A stretch of DNA of 5,157 bases from Bordetella parapertussis (lineage in GTDB: Bacteria > Pseudomonadota > Gammaproteobacteria > Burkholderiales > SG8-41). Location: the NCBI GenBank assembly GCA_945870465.1, contig CAMBSS010000248.1:1-5157 (forward strand), read 5' to 3'. Within the stretch, counting starts at the first letter, position 1; every line of letters starts with the position of its first letter. Shown here piece after piece: positions 1 through 5,157 of the stretch. Below the pieces are notes generated by a model. It was given only the letters and a program-made list of their open reading frames with translations, was not told the DNA's origin and searched no databases. The position numbers and the translations under genes are program-made.

Positions 1-145
1 TGGAGGGTTCGGCGTGATACGCGGCGAGCGCGACACCCAGCGTGTCGAGCACGCGCCGCTTGCAGTCGTGCAATACCGCGGGCGGCACGTCCGAATATTT
101 GAATGCGTGCGCGTAATCGGCGATGCGGTTGACGTTGTCGTCCAT
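1..145 (-). CDS. MmgE/PrpD family protein, N-terminal fragment (runs off left edge)
   Basis: Only the first 48 codons are present; the rest lies beyond position 1. The protein begins MDDNVNRIADYAHAFKYSDV and continues into CKRRVLDTLGVALAAYHAEP. This is the usual N-terminal helical pattern of the MmgE/PrpD family: an 'IA.y' helix, a short 'lP..v' turn, then a helix ending in 'LDTLgv.laG'. It aligns by eye with residues 22-60 of the complete MmgE/PrpD protein encoded just upstream (171-1559), sharing the YS..P and KR..LDTL.V positions, but it is clearly not a copy. The ATG at 145-143 lies 25 bases after the stop of that gene, with GGGGA seven bases before it as a modest ribosome site, so the two are probably co-transcribed. 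The family contains 2-methylcitrate dehydratase (PrpD) and cis-aconitate decarboxylase. The fragment lacks all active-site regions, so no reaction can be assigned. Confidence 0.85.
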   Translation of the reverse strand, partial: MDDNVNRIADYAHAFKYSDVPPAVLHDCKRRVLDTLGVALAAYHAEPS

Positions 146-170
146 TATTGAATCCCCGGCATATTCCGCA

Positions 171-1559
171 TTACATGATGCCGGCGAAAAACGCCGACAT
201 GTCGCTGACCGCTTCGATGTTTTGTACGCGTTCCATCAGCAGCCGGCTGCGCTCCTTTGAAAGCGGCTTTACGCCGGCGGCAAAGCACGCGTCGAGTTTT
301 TCCTGCAGCGCGGCGGCCGCGGGCGGGTCCTGCGGACTCCACGGGAATTTTTCGGTGGTGCGGGCAAGCGTGCCGTGCTTGGCCGTCGTTATGCTGACGC
401 TGGCGGGCGCACGCGAACTCTGGAGGGTATCGTCAACGACGATGCGGATGCGTGCGGTGATGGACTTGATGGCGGGGTCGTGTATCGCGGCATCTTCGAG
501 GTCGGCAACGCTCATACGCCGCCGCAGCAAGGCGCAGGCGAGTGCGTACTGCACGCTGAACTGCGCCGATACCTGCGGGTTGTCGCCCGGGTTGAAAGGC
601 GCGCCGACCAGGCGATGCATGAAAGTGGAGTGCGTGACTTCGATCGCGCTGACGTCGTCCGGCTTCAGATCGTATTCGCGGATCAGCCCGAACGCAGCTT
701 CAAGCGACGCGTGGCTGCACGCGCAGCACGGATATTTCTTGATCGCGGTGTTCTCGTGCTCGAAACGCTGGCCGAGGCCGTCGAGTATCTTGAGCGGGTT
801 GCCTTCCTGGTATAGCGCGAAGAGGCCGAACTTGCCTTCGATCGCTTCGCGCGGGGCGGTGATGCCGCGCTGCGCGAGCAGTGCAGAGAACACGCCGGAG
901 CGCGCGGCGAGCGCGCCCTGGAACCGCTTGGTGAGGGCCTGTTCGATGTTCGATTGTTGCGTGCCCGCCGCCTGACTCAACGCGATACCGAGTGCATGGC
1001 GCGTTGCCGTCGCGTCGAGTTTTAGCAGCTTGGCGGCTGCCGCCGCGGCGCCGAAGCCGCCGTAGATAGATGTCGTGAACCAGCCTTTGTGCGTACCAGT
1101 GATCGAATCGCCGAAGCGCGAGCACAGGTCGCTGGCAATCACGAAAGCCGCGAGAAAATCCTTGCCGCTTGAATGTTCGCGTTCTGCGATGGAGAGCGCC
1201 GCGGGCAGCGCCACGATTTCGGCGTGCACGGTGTTGACACCGTCGTAATCGAGCGCGCCGCCGGAAATGCTGTTGAGGAATGTCGCCTGTGCCGGCGGCA
1301 GCTTGCCGCCGAAGCCCCACAGCGAGCTGTCGCCGCGGCCGCCTTCTTCGGTCAGAAGTCCGTGCGCTTCGGGCGCGCCTGGCGCGCTGGTGCCGGCCCA
1401 GCCGACTGCCAGCGTGTCGAGCATCAGCCGCTTCGCCGCCGTGATCGACGATGCGGGCAGAGCCGAATAACCGCAGCCGACGACGTGCTCGGCGATACTT
1501 TGCGAAATGGATTGCGCGGGTTTGGCCGCGGTCTGCATGCGCGTTGCGCTGGTAGCCAT
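171..1559 (-). CDS. MmgE/PrpD family protein (putative dehydratase or decarboxylase)
   Basis: A 462-residue cytosolic protein, close to the usual 450-480 for MmgE/PrpD. Family landmarks appear in order: KRLMLDTLAVGWAG (43-56), DYDGVNTVHAEIVALPAAL (104-122), HKGWFTTSIYGGFGAAAAAAK (157-177), TKRFQGALAARSGVFSALLA (210-229), KKYPCCACSHAS (274-285) and the NPQVSAQFSVQYALACALL core (327-345). The family acts on 2-methylcitrate, cis-aconitate and other small polycarboxylates. Compared with the usual family pattern, the second Asp of the DFDD-like motif is Gly107, and the His usual in the G(F/W)H.T motif appears to be Phe161, so the chemistry may differ from PrpD. The open frame reaches back to 1742, inside the upstream gene, but the ATG at 1559 is chosen because GAGGAG lies seven bases before it and the family homology begins about 20 residues after it. 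It follows the TcuA-like gene by 70 bases and precedes a second MmgE/PrpD gene by 25. The exact substrate is not known. Confidence 0.92.
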   Translation of the reverse strand: MATSATRMQTAAKPAQSISQSIAEHVVGCGYSALPASSITAAKRLMLDTLAVGWAGTSAPGAPEAHGLLTEEGGRGDSSLWGFGGKLPPAQATFLNSISGGALDYDGVNTVHAEIVALPAALSIAEREHSSGKDFLAAFVIASDLCSRFGDSITGTHKGWFTTSIYGGFGAAAAAAKLLKLDATATRHALGIALSQAAGTQQSNIEQALTKRFQGALAARSGVFSALLAQRGITAPREAIEGKFGLFALYQEGNPLKILDGLGQRFEHENTAIKKYPCCACSHASLEAAFGLIREYDLKPDDVSAIEVTHSTFMHRLVGAPFNPGDNPQVSAQFSVQYALACALLRRRMSVADLEDAAIHDPAIKSITARIRIVVDDTLQSSRAPASVSITTAKHGTLARTTEKFPWSPQDPPAAAALQEKLDACFAAGVKPLSKERSRLLMERVQNIEAVSDMSAFFAGIM

Positions 1560-1566
1560 GTGTGAA

Positions 1567-1572
1567 CTCCTC
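1567..1572 (-). promoter_or_regulatory. Ribosome binding site of the MmgE/PrpD gene
   Basis: Read on the minus strand this is GAGGAG, seven bases before the ATG at 1559. It is the only strong Shine-Dalgarno match near the possible starts of this frame, and it decides the start against the longer option at 1742, which would overlap the upstream gene by over 100 bases. Confidence 0.75.
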
Positions 1573-1595
1573 AGTACGTATCTTGTTGTAGCGGC

Positions 1596-1609
1596 CGGCG
1601 CGCTCGCCG
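1596..1609. repeat. Short GC hairpin between the TcuA-like and MmgE/PrpD genes
   Basis: CGGCG and CGCCG form a five-base perfect stem around a CGCT loop in the 70-base gap. No U-tract follows it in the direction of transcription (the RNA continues as GCCGCUACAACAAG), so it is not a convincing intrinsic terminator. At most it might cause pausing or protect an mRNA end. In DNA this GC-rich, a stem of this size can arise by chance. Confidence 0.3.
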
Positions 1610-1629
1610 TCCGTCCTGCGGGATCAAGC

Positions 1630-3105
1630 TTACCGCGCGGCCGCGGCGCCGGCGATCTTGCCGAATACGGCGCCCGACATGAGTCCGCTGCCGCCGGGGT
1701 AATTGGTATAAAAGAGACCGCCGACCATTTCACCCGCCGCATACAGTCCGGGAATCGGCCGGTCGTCGACGTCCATCACCTGCGCGTCGGTGTTGACCTT
1801 GACGCCGCCGAACGTGAACGTGATGCCGGCGGTGATGACGAAAGCTTCGAACGGCGCCTGGTCGATGGTGGTCGCCCAGTTCGATTTGTTGACGGCGAGA
1901 CCGTTGGTGCAGCGGCCGTCCTTCGCGTTCGGATCGAACGGAACTTCGGCTTTTACCGCGGCGTTGTAGTCCTTGATGGTGCGCAGGAACTGCGCGCGGT
2001 CTATGCCTTCGAGTTTCTCCGCGAGGGCTTCAAGCGTATCGGCACGCACTTTGGTGGCCTGTTTCATGCGGTATTCGTCGCGCAAGAGATGCAGCGTCTT
2101 GCCGTCGAATACCTGCCACGCCATCTGCTGCGACTGCTTCATCACCGCGAGTCCGCATTTAACATAGGTGTACATGCGGAAATCCGCGCCTTCGTCGAAA
2201 AAGCGCTTGCCGTCCGAATTGACCATGATGCCGAACAGATAGCTGTTTTTCTGGAAGGCGTCGCCCAGCGTGATGTCGCCATAGTTGGGCGTGTTGATGT
2301 CGGTCGGCAGGATGTGGCAGCCCGACCAGTTGCCGTACGGCATCGCGCTTGCGTCGAGCGCCATGCGTATGCCATCGCCGGTGTTGAAGCGCGAGCCGCG
2401 CACTTTCGCGAGGTCCCAGCCGGGGCCGAGATAGCGCGCGCGCATTTCGGAATTCGCCTCGAAGCCGCCGCTGGCGAGCACCACGCTTTTGCTGCGTATC
2501 GTGACCGCCTTGCCGTCGATGCGCGCGTTGACGCCATGCACGCCTTTTTCGTCATGGATCAGCGACATTGCGCGCGCATTGAAATTGATGGAGACGCCGC
2601 GGTCGCGCGCGAGTTTGTAGAGCGCTTCGATGAGGCCGGGCCCGCCGCCCCACACTTCGAGCACCACGCCGCCGGAGAACTTGAACTTGCCGTTGACCTT
2701 GTAGGCCTGCTTGCCGTACTTGGGCATGTAGCGGATGCCCATGGAGCGCAGCCATTTGACGGTGTCCTGGCTGCGTTTGACGAGCAGTTCCGCCAAATCC
2801 GGGTCGGTGCGGTAATCGGTGACGCGCGCGATGTCGTCGAAAAACTGCTCTTCGGTATAGCTGCCGAAATCGGTGCAGGCTTTTTCGTCTTCGGTGAGGT
2901 CGGGCACGATATTCAGGATGTCGTCGCGGCCGTTAAAGGCGAAACGCATCGAGCCTTCGGTGAAGCGGCTGTTGCCGCCGCGCTCGTCTTCCGGCGCGCG
3001 TTCGAGCACTATCACCGAAGCGCCGGCCGCGCGTGCCGACAGTGCTGCGCATAAAGCGGCGTTGCCGGCGCCGACTACTACCACATCGCAAGCTAGTTCA
3101 GACAT
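1630..3105 (-). CDS. tcuA: FAD-dependent dehydrogenase, TcuA (tricarballylate dehydrogenase)-like
   Basis: A 491-residue flavoprotein of the fumarate reductase/succinate dehydrogenase flavoprotein superfamily. The N-terminal Rossmann fold shows VVVVGAGNAALCAA (8-21) with Glu35 ending the second strand to bind FAD ribose, then GGNSRFTEGSMR (43-54). A second FAD region is VVLASGGFEANSEM (208-221), followed by NTGDGIRMALDASA (241-254). The C-terminus ITFTFGGVKVNTD, then IPGLYAAGEMVGGLFYTNYP and GGSGLMSGAVFG (428-482), is the signature typical of TcuA-type proteins. Characterised TcuA oxidises tricarballylate to cis-aconitate and passes electrons to the membrane protein TcuB. No His for covalent FAD is seen near residues 43-50. 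Arg310, after RFFDEGADF, may correspond to the catalytic Arg of fumarate reductases; this is a tentative alignment. The start at 3105 is preferred over 3153 because FAD-fold homology begins there and it leaves a 10-base gap, not an overlap, after the rhodanese gene. The ribosome site is only GGGGG, so translation may be coupled. No tcuB is in the window, so the substrate could be another dicarboxylate or tricarboxylate. Confidence 0.88.
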   Translation of the reverse strand: MSELACDVVVVGAGNAALCAALSARAAGASVIVLERAPEDERGGNSRFTEGSMRFAFNGRDDILNIVPDLTEDEKACTDFGSYTEEQFFDDIARVTDYRTDPDLAELLVKRSQDTVKWLRSMGIRYMPKYGKQAYKVNGKFKFSGGVVLEVWGGGPGLIEALYKLARDRGVSINFNARAMSLIHDEKGVHGVNARIDGKAVTIRSKSVVLASGGFEANSEMRARYLGPGWDLAKVRGSRFNTGDGIRMALDASAMPYGNWSGCHILPTDINTPNYGDITLGDAFQKNSYLFGIMVNSDGKRFFDEGADFRMYTYVKCGLAVMKQSQQMAWQVFDGKTLHLLRDEYRMKQATKVRADTLEALAEKLEGIDRAQFLRTIKDYNAAVKAEVPFDPNAKDGRCTNGLAVNKSNWATTIDQAPFEAFVITAGITFTFGGVKVNTDAQVMDVDDRPIPGLYAAGEMVGGLFYTNYPGGSGLMSGAVFGKIAGAAAAR

Positions 3106-3115
3106 GGAGCCCCCG

Positions 3116-4774
3116 TTAAGCCGGGAAATGACGGAACTCGACGTCGTCGTCACGCCCGATCTGCGTGATCAGGTCGACTTCCCACGTCAGATAGTCTTTC
3201 ATCGCCTGTTCGCGGTTTTCGGTGCGGTCATGCGCGCGCACCCACACGTCATCTATGGTGTCGGTGAGATTGGTCAGACCCTGCTCGAGCGGCAGGCCTT
3301 CGCGTTTCCATGCTGCGGTGCCGCCGCTCAAGACCTTGACCGGGGCGCCGGTGAGTTGCGCGACCTCAGGTGCCGCGAGCTGGGCGACGATGCCGTCGGC
3401 CGAAGTCAGCACTATGGTCTGCGGAGTGGGGATTTTTTGGAGATTGGCTGCGAGGTTGGCACGGATCGCATACCACGCACCGGGAATATGGCCTTCGCCG
3501 TAACGCGGCTTGCTGTCGAGGTCGATGACCGTCGCCGTACCGCGATCGAGTTCGCGCTTGAGCGCGGCAGGGGCCAGCAGGTCGTTTTTCAGCTTCGACA
3601 GGCCGAGCACTTCGGGCTGAGCCGGGCCTTTAAGCAGCGGGCCTGAGCTCAGCGCATCTTTGACCACGTAGACTTCTTTCCATCCCATCTGGATCAGCCA
3701 CGACGCGGTCATGGTGGCGCGCACGCCGTGGTCGTCGACCAGCACGATGCGCGAGTTACGCACGCCGGCGTAGCTGTCGGTGGTCTGCACGAGCTGCCCG
3801 CCGGGCGCGGAAACGGTCGAGTGCAAACGCCCTTCGGCGTATTCCTCGGGGCTGCGCACGTCGAATACATACAGCGTGCGCTTGTCCATCTCGCGCGCGA
3901 ACTGGGTGACCTTGGCGACGTTGATGTACTGCACGCCGAAACGCTTGGCGACGCGCGCGGCCGATTCGCGTGCCTTGCGCAGACCGGTGGCGGTCGGCGC
4001 GGGGGCGATCAGGTCCTGGTCTTTTGCCACCTGGAAGCCGGCAAGGTGCCAGCCCATGGTGCCGTTTTTCAGCGCCACGACGCGATTCGGGATGCCCGCA
4101 TTGATGAGCGACTGCGCGCCTATGATGCTGCGCGTGCGGCCTGCGCAATTCACCACCACCAGCGTATCGGGCGAGCCGATGAGATCGTGCGCGCGGTAAG
4201 CGAGCTCTGCGCCCGGGCAATCGATGCCGCCGGGGATGCTGACTTTCTTGTATTCGTGGAGCGGGCGGCTGTCGAGGATGACGATTTTTTCGCCGCGCTC
4301 GACTTTGCCCTTGATGTCGGCCGCGTCCATGCGCGGTGTTGCGTAATGATGTTCGACGTATTCGCCGAACGCCTTGCTCGGCACGTTGACGCCGCTGTAG
4401 ATCTCATAGCCCGCAGCCGCCCAGGCTTCGATGCCGCCCGTCAGTATCGCGACGTCGGTGTAGCCGTTGCGCAGCAGCACGTCGGCGGCGCGTTGCGCGA
4501 GGCCGTCGCCGCCGTCCAATACGACTACACGCGCGTTGCGGCGCGGCACCAGTAGCGGCGCGCGCAGTTCGAGCTGCGACAGCGGTGCAGTGCAGGCGAG
4601 CAGCATGTGGCGCTTGGCGAACATGCCTTCTTCGCGCACGTCGAGCACGGCGATTTCGCCGCCGTCGTGCAGCATGCGTTTGAGATTTTGCGCGGTGACG
4701 CCGCGCGCGCCACGCGTGCGGGCGGCTTTTTTCAATGCTTCCAAACTGAACTCCTCCAGGACGGGCCCGGTCAT
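3116..4774 (-). CDS. Multidomain rhodanese-like protein (four domains, one catalytic Cys)
   Basis: A 552-residue protein with four tandem rhodanese folds, roughly residues 26-123, 146-249, 283-375 and 394-495, followed by a short charged tail. Each repeat shows the pattern of a 'vlDvR'-like strand (AVLDVREEG 42-50, VILDSRPLHEY 165-175, YVFDVRSPEEY 302-312, VIDLDSKPRYGEGHIPGA 416-433), a loop at the active-site position, and a closing 'GG...W' helix. Only repeat 2 has the persulfide-carrying cysteine, in NCAGRTRS (Cys210). At the matching position the others show Asp87, about Asp347, and Ser458, so they are probably structural or ligand-binding. Rhodaneses move sulfane sulfur from thiosulfate or a persulfide to a thiophilic acceptor; no substrate can be inferred here. 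There is no signal peptide, so it is cytosolic. The start is uncertain: ATG at 4774 is listed; TTG at 4744 has a much better ribosome site and would give 542 residues; ATG at 4843 has no ribosome site and lies very close to the predicted transcription start. It is the first gene of the leftward operon, 10 bases before the TcuA-like gene. Confidence 0.9.
   Translation of the reverse strand: MTGPVLEEFSLEALKKAARTRGARGVTAQNLKRMLHDGGEIAVLDVREEGMFAKRHMLLACTAPLSQLELRAPLLVPRRNARVVVLDGGDGLAQRAADVLLRNGYTDVAILTGGIEAWAAAGYEIYSGVNVPSKAFGEYVEHHYATPRMDAADIKGKVERGEKIVILDSRPLHEYKKVSIPGGIDCPGAELAYRAHDLIGSPDTLVVVNCAGRTRSIIGAQSLINAGIPNRVVALKNGTMGWHLAGFQVAKDQDLIAPAPTATGLRKARESAARVAKRFGVQYINVAKVTQFAREMDKRTLYVFDVRSPEEYAEGRLHSTVSAPGGQLVQTTDSYAGVRNSRIVLVDDHGVRATMTASWLIQMGWKEVYVVKDALSSGPLLKGPAQPEVLGLSKLKNDLLAPAALKRELDRGTATVIDLDSKPRYGEGHIPGAWYAIRANLAANLQKIPTPQTIVLTSADGIVAQLAAPEVAQLTGAPVKVLSGGTAAWKREGLPLEQGLTNLTDTIDDVWVRAHDRTENREQAMKDYLTWEVDLITQIGRDDDVEFRHFPA
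4751..4757 (-). promoter_or_regulatory. Strong Shine-Dalgarno inside the rhodanese N-terminus, pointing to a TTG start at 4744
   Basis: On the minus strand this reads GGAGGAG, six bases before an in-frame TTG (4744-4742). Neither upstream ATG (4774 or 4843) has a comparable site; 4774 is preceded only by GCGGCAAT. The sequence also encodes Leu-Glu-Glu if translation starts at 4774, so it could be fortuitous. Starting at TTG removes ten residues and keeps the whole first rhodanese domain. Confidence 0.45.
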
Positions 4775-4784
4775 ATTGCCGCGG

Positions 4785-4798
4785 CCGCAATATTGCGG
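4785..4798. repeat. Perfect 14-bp palindrome CCGCAATATTGCGG, candidate operator
   Basis: Each half (CCGCAAT / ATTGCGG) is an exact reverse complement of the other with no spacer. It lies 11 bases before the ATG at 4774 and about 65 bases downstream of the predicted -10, inside the probable leader of the leftward operon. An 8-base palindrome GCGGCCGC (4781-4788) overlaps its left end. Position and symmetry suit a dimeric repressor site, or an RNA stem near the start codon. No regulator gene is in the window to link it to. Confidence 0.45.
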
Positions 4799-4832
4799 AA
4801 TGGCGAAGAACTGGGGTAGGCTAGTAACGCGA

Positions 4833-4851
4833 CGTTCCAACATACAGAACG
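4833..4851. repeat. Inverted repeat CGTTC-N9-GAACG with a TTCCAA direct repeat near the leftward transcription start
   Basis: Five-base perfect arms are separated by nine bases. TTCCAA occurs at 4835-4840 and again at 4855-4860, exactly 20 bases apart, about two helical turns. Both patterns fall just downstream of the -10 proposed for the leftward operon, where a bound protein would block transcription. The arms are short, so chance is a real alternative. Confidence 0.25.
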
Positions 4852-4863
4852 CTATTCCAATTT

Positions 4864-4892
4864 ACCTTAATCGCTGGCCCGGTTTCTGTCAA
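4864..4892 (-). promoter_or_regulatory. Sigma70-like promoter of the leftward operon
   Basis: On the minus strand, a consensus -35 TTGACA (4892-4887) is followed after exactly 17 bases by TAAGGT (4869-4864). The latter matches the first, second and last bases of TATAAT, the most important ones. Transcription would start near 4857, giving a leader of about 83 bases to the ATG at 4774 or about 113 to the TTG at 4744. It is the best promoter match in the divergent region and points at the rhodanese, TcuA and MmgE/PrpD genes. Confidence 0.6.
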
Positions 4893-4913
4893 CGCCGGAA
4901 TGTTTTTCCGGTG
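4893..4913. repeat. Inverted repeat CCGGAA-TGTTT-TTCCGG next to the leftward -35
   Basis: The six-base arms at 4895-4900 and 4906-4911 are perfect. Extending outward adds one G-T mismatch (a G-U wobble in RNA) and then a C-G pair. No T-run follows on either strand beyond the stem, so it is unlikely to be a terminator. It begins two bases upstream of the TTGACA -35 of the leftward promoter, the usual position for an activator or a repressor that competes with polymerase. No specific regulator family motif could be assigned. Confidence 0.4.
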
Positions 4914-4963
4914 CGGCGGCGAGGCTGCGTGAGGCGAATGAAGAACTTAGCCCGATTGCGTAT

Positions 4964-5011
4964 TTGCGTCCAATCAGTTTTTATTATTTACATTTTATCG
5001 ATCGCTATAAG
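4964..5011 (+). promoter_or_regulatory. AT-rich promoter region of the rightward binding-protein gene
   Basis: An abrupt AT-rich stretch (about 4976-4998) in otherwise GC-rich DNA precedes the plus-strand gene. The best -10 candidate is TATAAG at 5006-5011, five of six matching TATAAT, which would give a leader of about 39 bases. No good -35 lies 16-18 bases before it. TTTACA (4987-4992) is a good -35 word but only about 13 bases away, and two TTGCGT words (4956-4961, 4964-4969) could serve other -10 choices. The elements cannot be fixed from sequence alone, and weak -35 agreement would fit a promoter needing an activator. Confidence 0.35.
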
Positions 5012-5044
5012 CGCGGCGGCGCAGCGTATTAGAATAAGCGCTCT

Positions 5045-5049
5045 AGGAG
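5045..5049 (+). promoter_or_regulatory. Ribosome binding site of the Bug/TctC binding-protein gene
   Basis: AGGAG seven bases before the ATG at 5057, an ideal spacing. It favours 5057 over the in-frame ATG at 5063, two codons later. Confidence 0.7.
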
Positions 5050-5056
5050 AGAGAAT

Positions 5057-5157
5057 ATGTTGATGCGATGGTGCCTCGCGGCAGGGTTGGCACTTTCCTG
5101 CGCTGTTTCGGCGCAAACTTTTCCGCTCAAACCGGTGCGCATCCTGGTCGGGTTCTC
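5057..5157 (+). CDS. Bug/TctC-family periplasmic solute-binding protein, N-terminal fragment (runs off right edge)
   Basis: Thirty-three codons are visible. They encode a signal peptide with Arg4, a hydrophobic core (WCLAAGLALSCAVSA) and a likely cleavage after Ala19, then QTFPLKPVRILVGF. The mature start matches the typical beginning of the Bug family, where 'yPskPirivvpf.pGG' follows directly after the cleavage site. These proteins bind carboxylates, amides or aromatic acids in the periplasm, and some serve the tripartite tricarboxylate transporter TctABC. Many are orphans encoded away from the membrane subunits and near the catabolic genes for their ligand. The gene is divergent from the leftward catabolic operon and shares a 282-base regulatory region with it, so the two are probably co-regulated. 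A Cys at residue 15 lies within the signal core; a lipoprotein site is less likely because the sequence around it (ALSCAV) lacks a Gly or Ala just before the Cys. The ligand is unknown. Confidence 0.85.
   Translation, partial: MLMRWCLAAGLALSCAVSAQTFPLKPVRILVGF

Noticed and set aside
1596..1609. The hairpin after the TcuA-like gene as an intrinsic terminator
   Set aside because: No U-tract follows it on the transcribed strand, the stem is five pairs, and the next gene in the same direction has a strong ribosome site, so co-transcription is more likely.
1507..3054. A 515-codon open frame on the plus strand opposite the TcuA-like gene
   Set aside because: It is antisense to a gene with unmistakable FAD-binding motifs. 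Its translation is low-complexity (rich in Ala, Arg, Val, Asp, His) with no recognisable domain, as expected opposite a GC-rich gene with biased third positions.
3728..4555. A 275-codon plus-strand open frame opposite the rhodanese gene, and similar frames at 148-975, 2873-3646 and 4467-5063
   Set aside because: All are shadows of the minus-strand genes. They show no family motifs and lack a convincing ribosome site.
4895..4911. The CCGGAA/TTCCGG stem-loop as a terminator in the divergent region
   Set aside because: The genes on both sides point away from it, and no T-run follows the stem on either strand; the T bases lie in the loop.
4775..5056. A small gene or RNA gene in the divergent region
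   Set aside because: No open frame with a ribosome site and plausible composition fits inside it other than tails of shadow frames, and no tRNA or riboswitch-like pattern was recognised. It reads as a two-sided promoter region.
1..5157. Mobile element, CRISPR or phage content
   Set aside because: No transposase, integrase, terminal inverted repeats, regular spaced repeats or phage proteins were found, and codon composition looks uniform across the genes.

Overview
The window is GC-rich, with compact coding, G/C-ending codons and long antisense open frames. It carries a Bug-type (TctC) solute-binding protein gene, and that family is strongly expanded in Burkholderiales. Together with the gene content this suggests a betaproteobacterium, probably Burkholderiales. 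This is inference; there is no rRNA or other marker gene to confirm it.

Layout. Four genes run leftward on the minus strand as a probable operon. In transcription order they are: a four-domain rhodanese-like protein (4774 to 3116), a TcuA-like FAD dehydrogenase (3105 to 1630), a complete MmgE/PrpD-family protein (1559 to 171), and the first 48 codons of a second, different MmgE/PrpD-family protein (145 to the left edge). The gaps are 10, 70 and 25 bases. At the right edge a divergent plus-strand gene starts at 5057 and encodes the signal peptide and first mature residues of a Bug/TctC periplasmic binding protein. The 282-base divergent region (4775-5056) holds a good sigma70-like promoter for the leftward operon (TTGACA, 17-base spacer, TAAGGT), a weak AT-rich promoter candidate for the rightward gene, and several short inverted repeats that could be operators.

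How the genes may work together. The Bug protein would bind an organic acid in the periplasm and deliver it to a transporter not seen here. The TcuA-like flavoenzyme would dehydrogenate a carboxylic acid; the characterised TcuA oxidises tricarballylate to cis-aconitate. The MmgE/PrpD proteins would then act on the unsaturated or hydroxylated acid, since the family includes 2-methylcitrate dehydratase and cis-aconitate decarboxylase. This reads as a catabolic locus for a di- or tricarboxylate, but the substrate is not determined by the sequence. The rhodanese protein does not fit standard tricarballylate operons. It has four rhodanese folds but only one visible catalytic cysteine, and its place as first gene of the operon is the least explained part of the window. 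No TcuB electron-transfer partner, transporter membrane subunit or transcriptional regulator lies within the window.

No RNA genes, insertion sequences, CRISPR arrays or phage features were seen.
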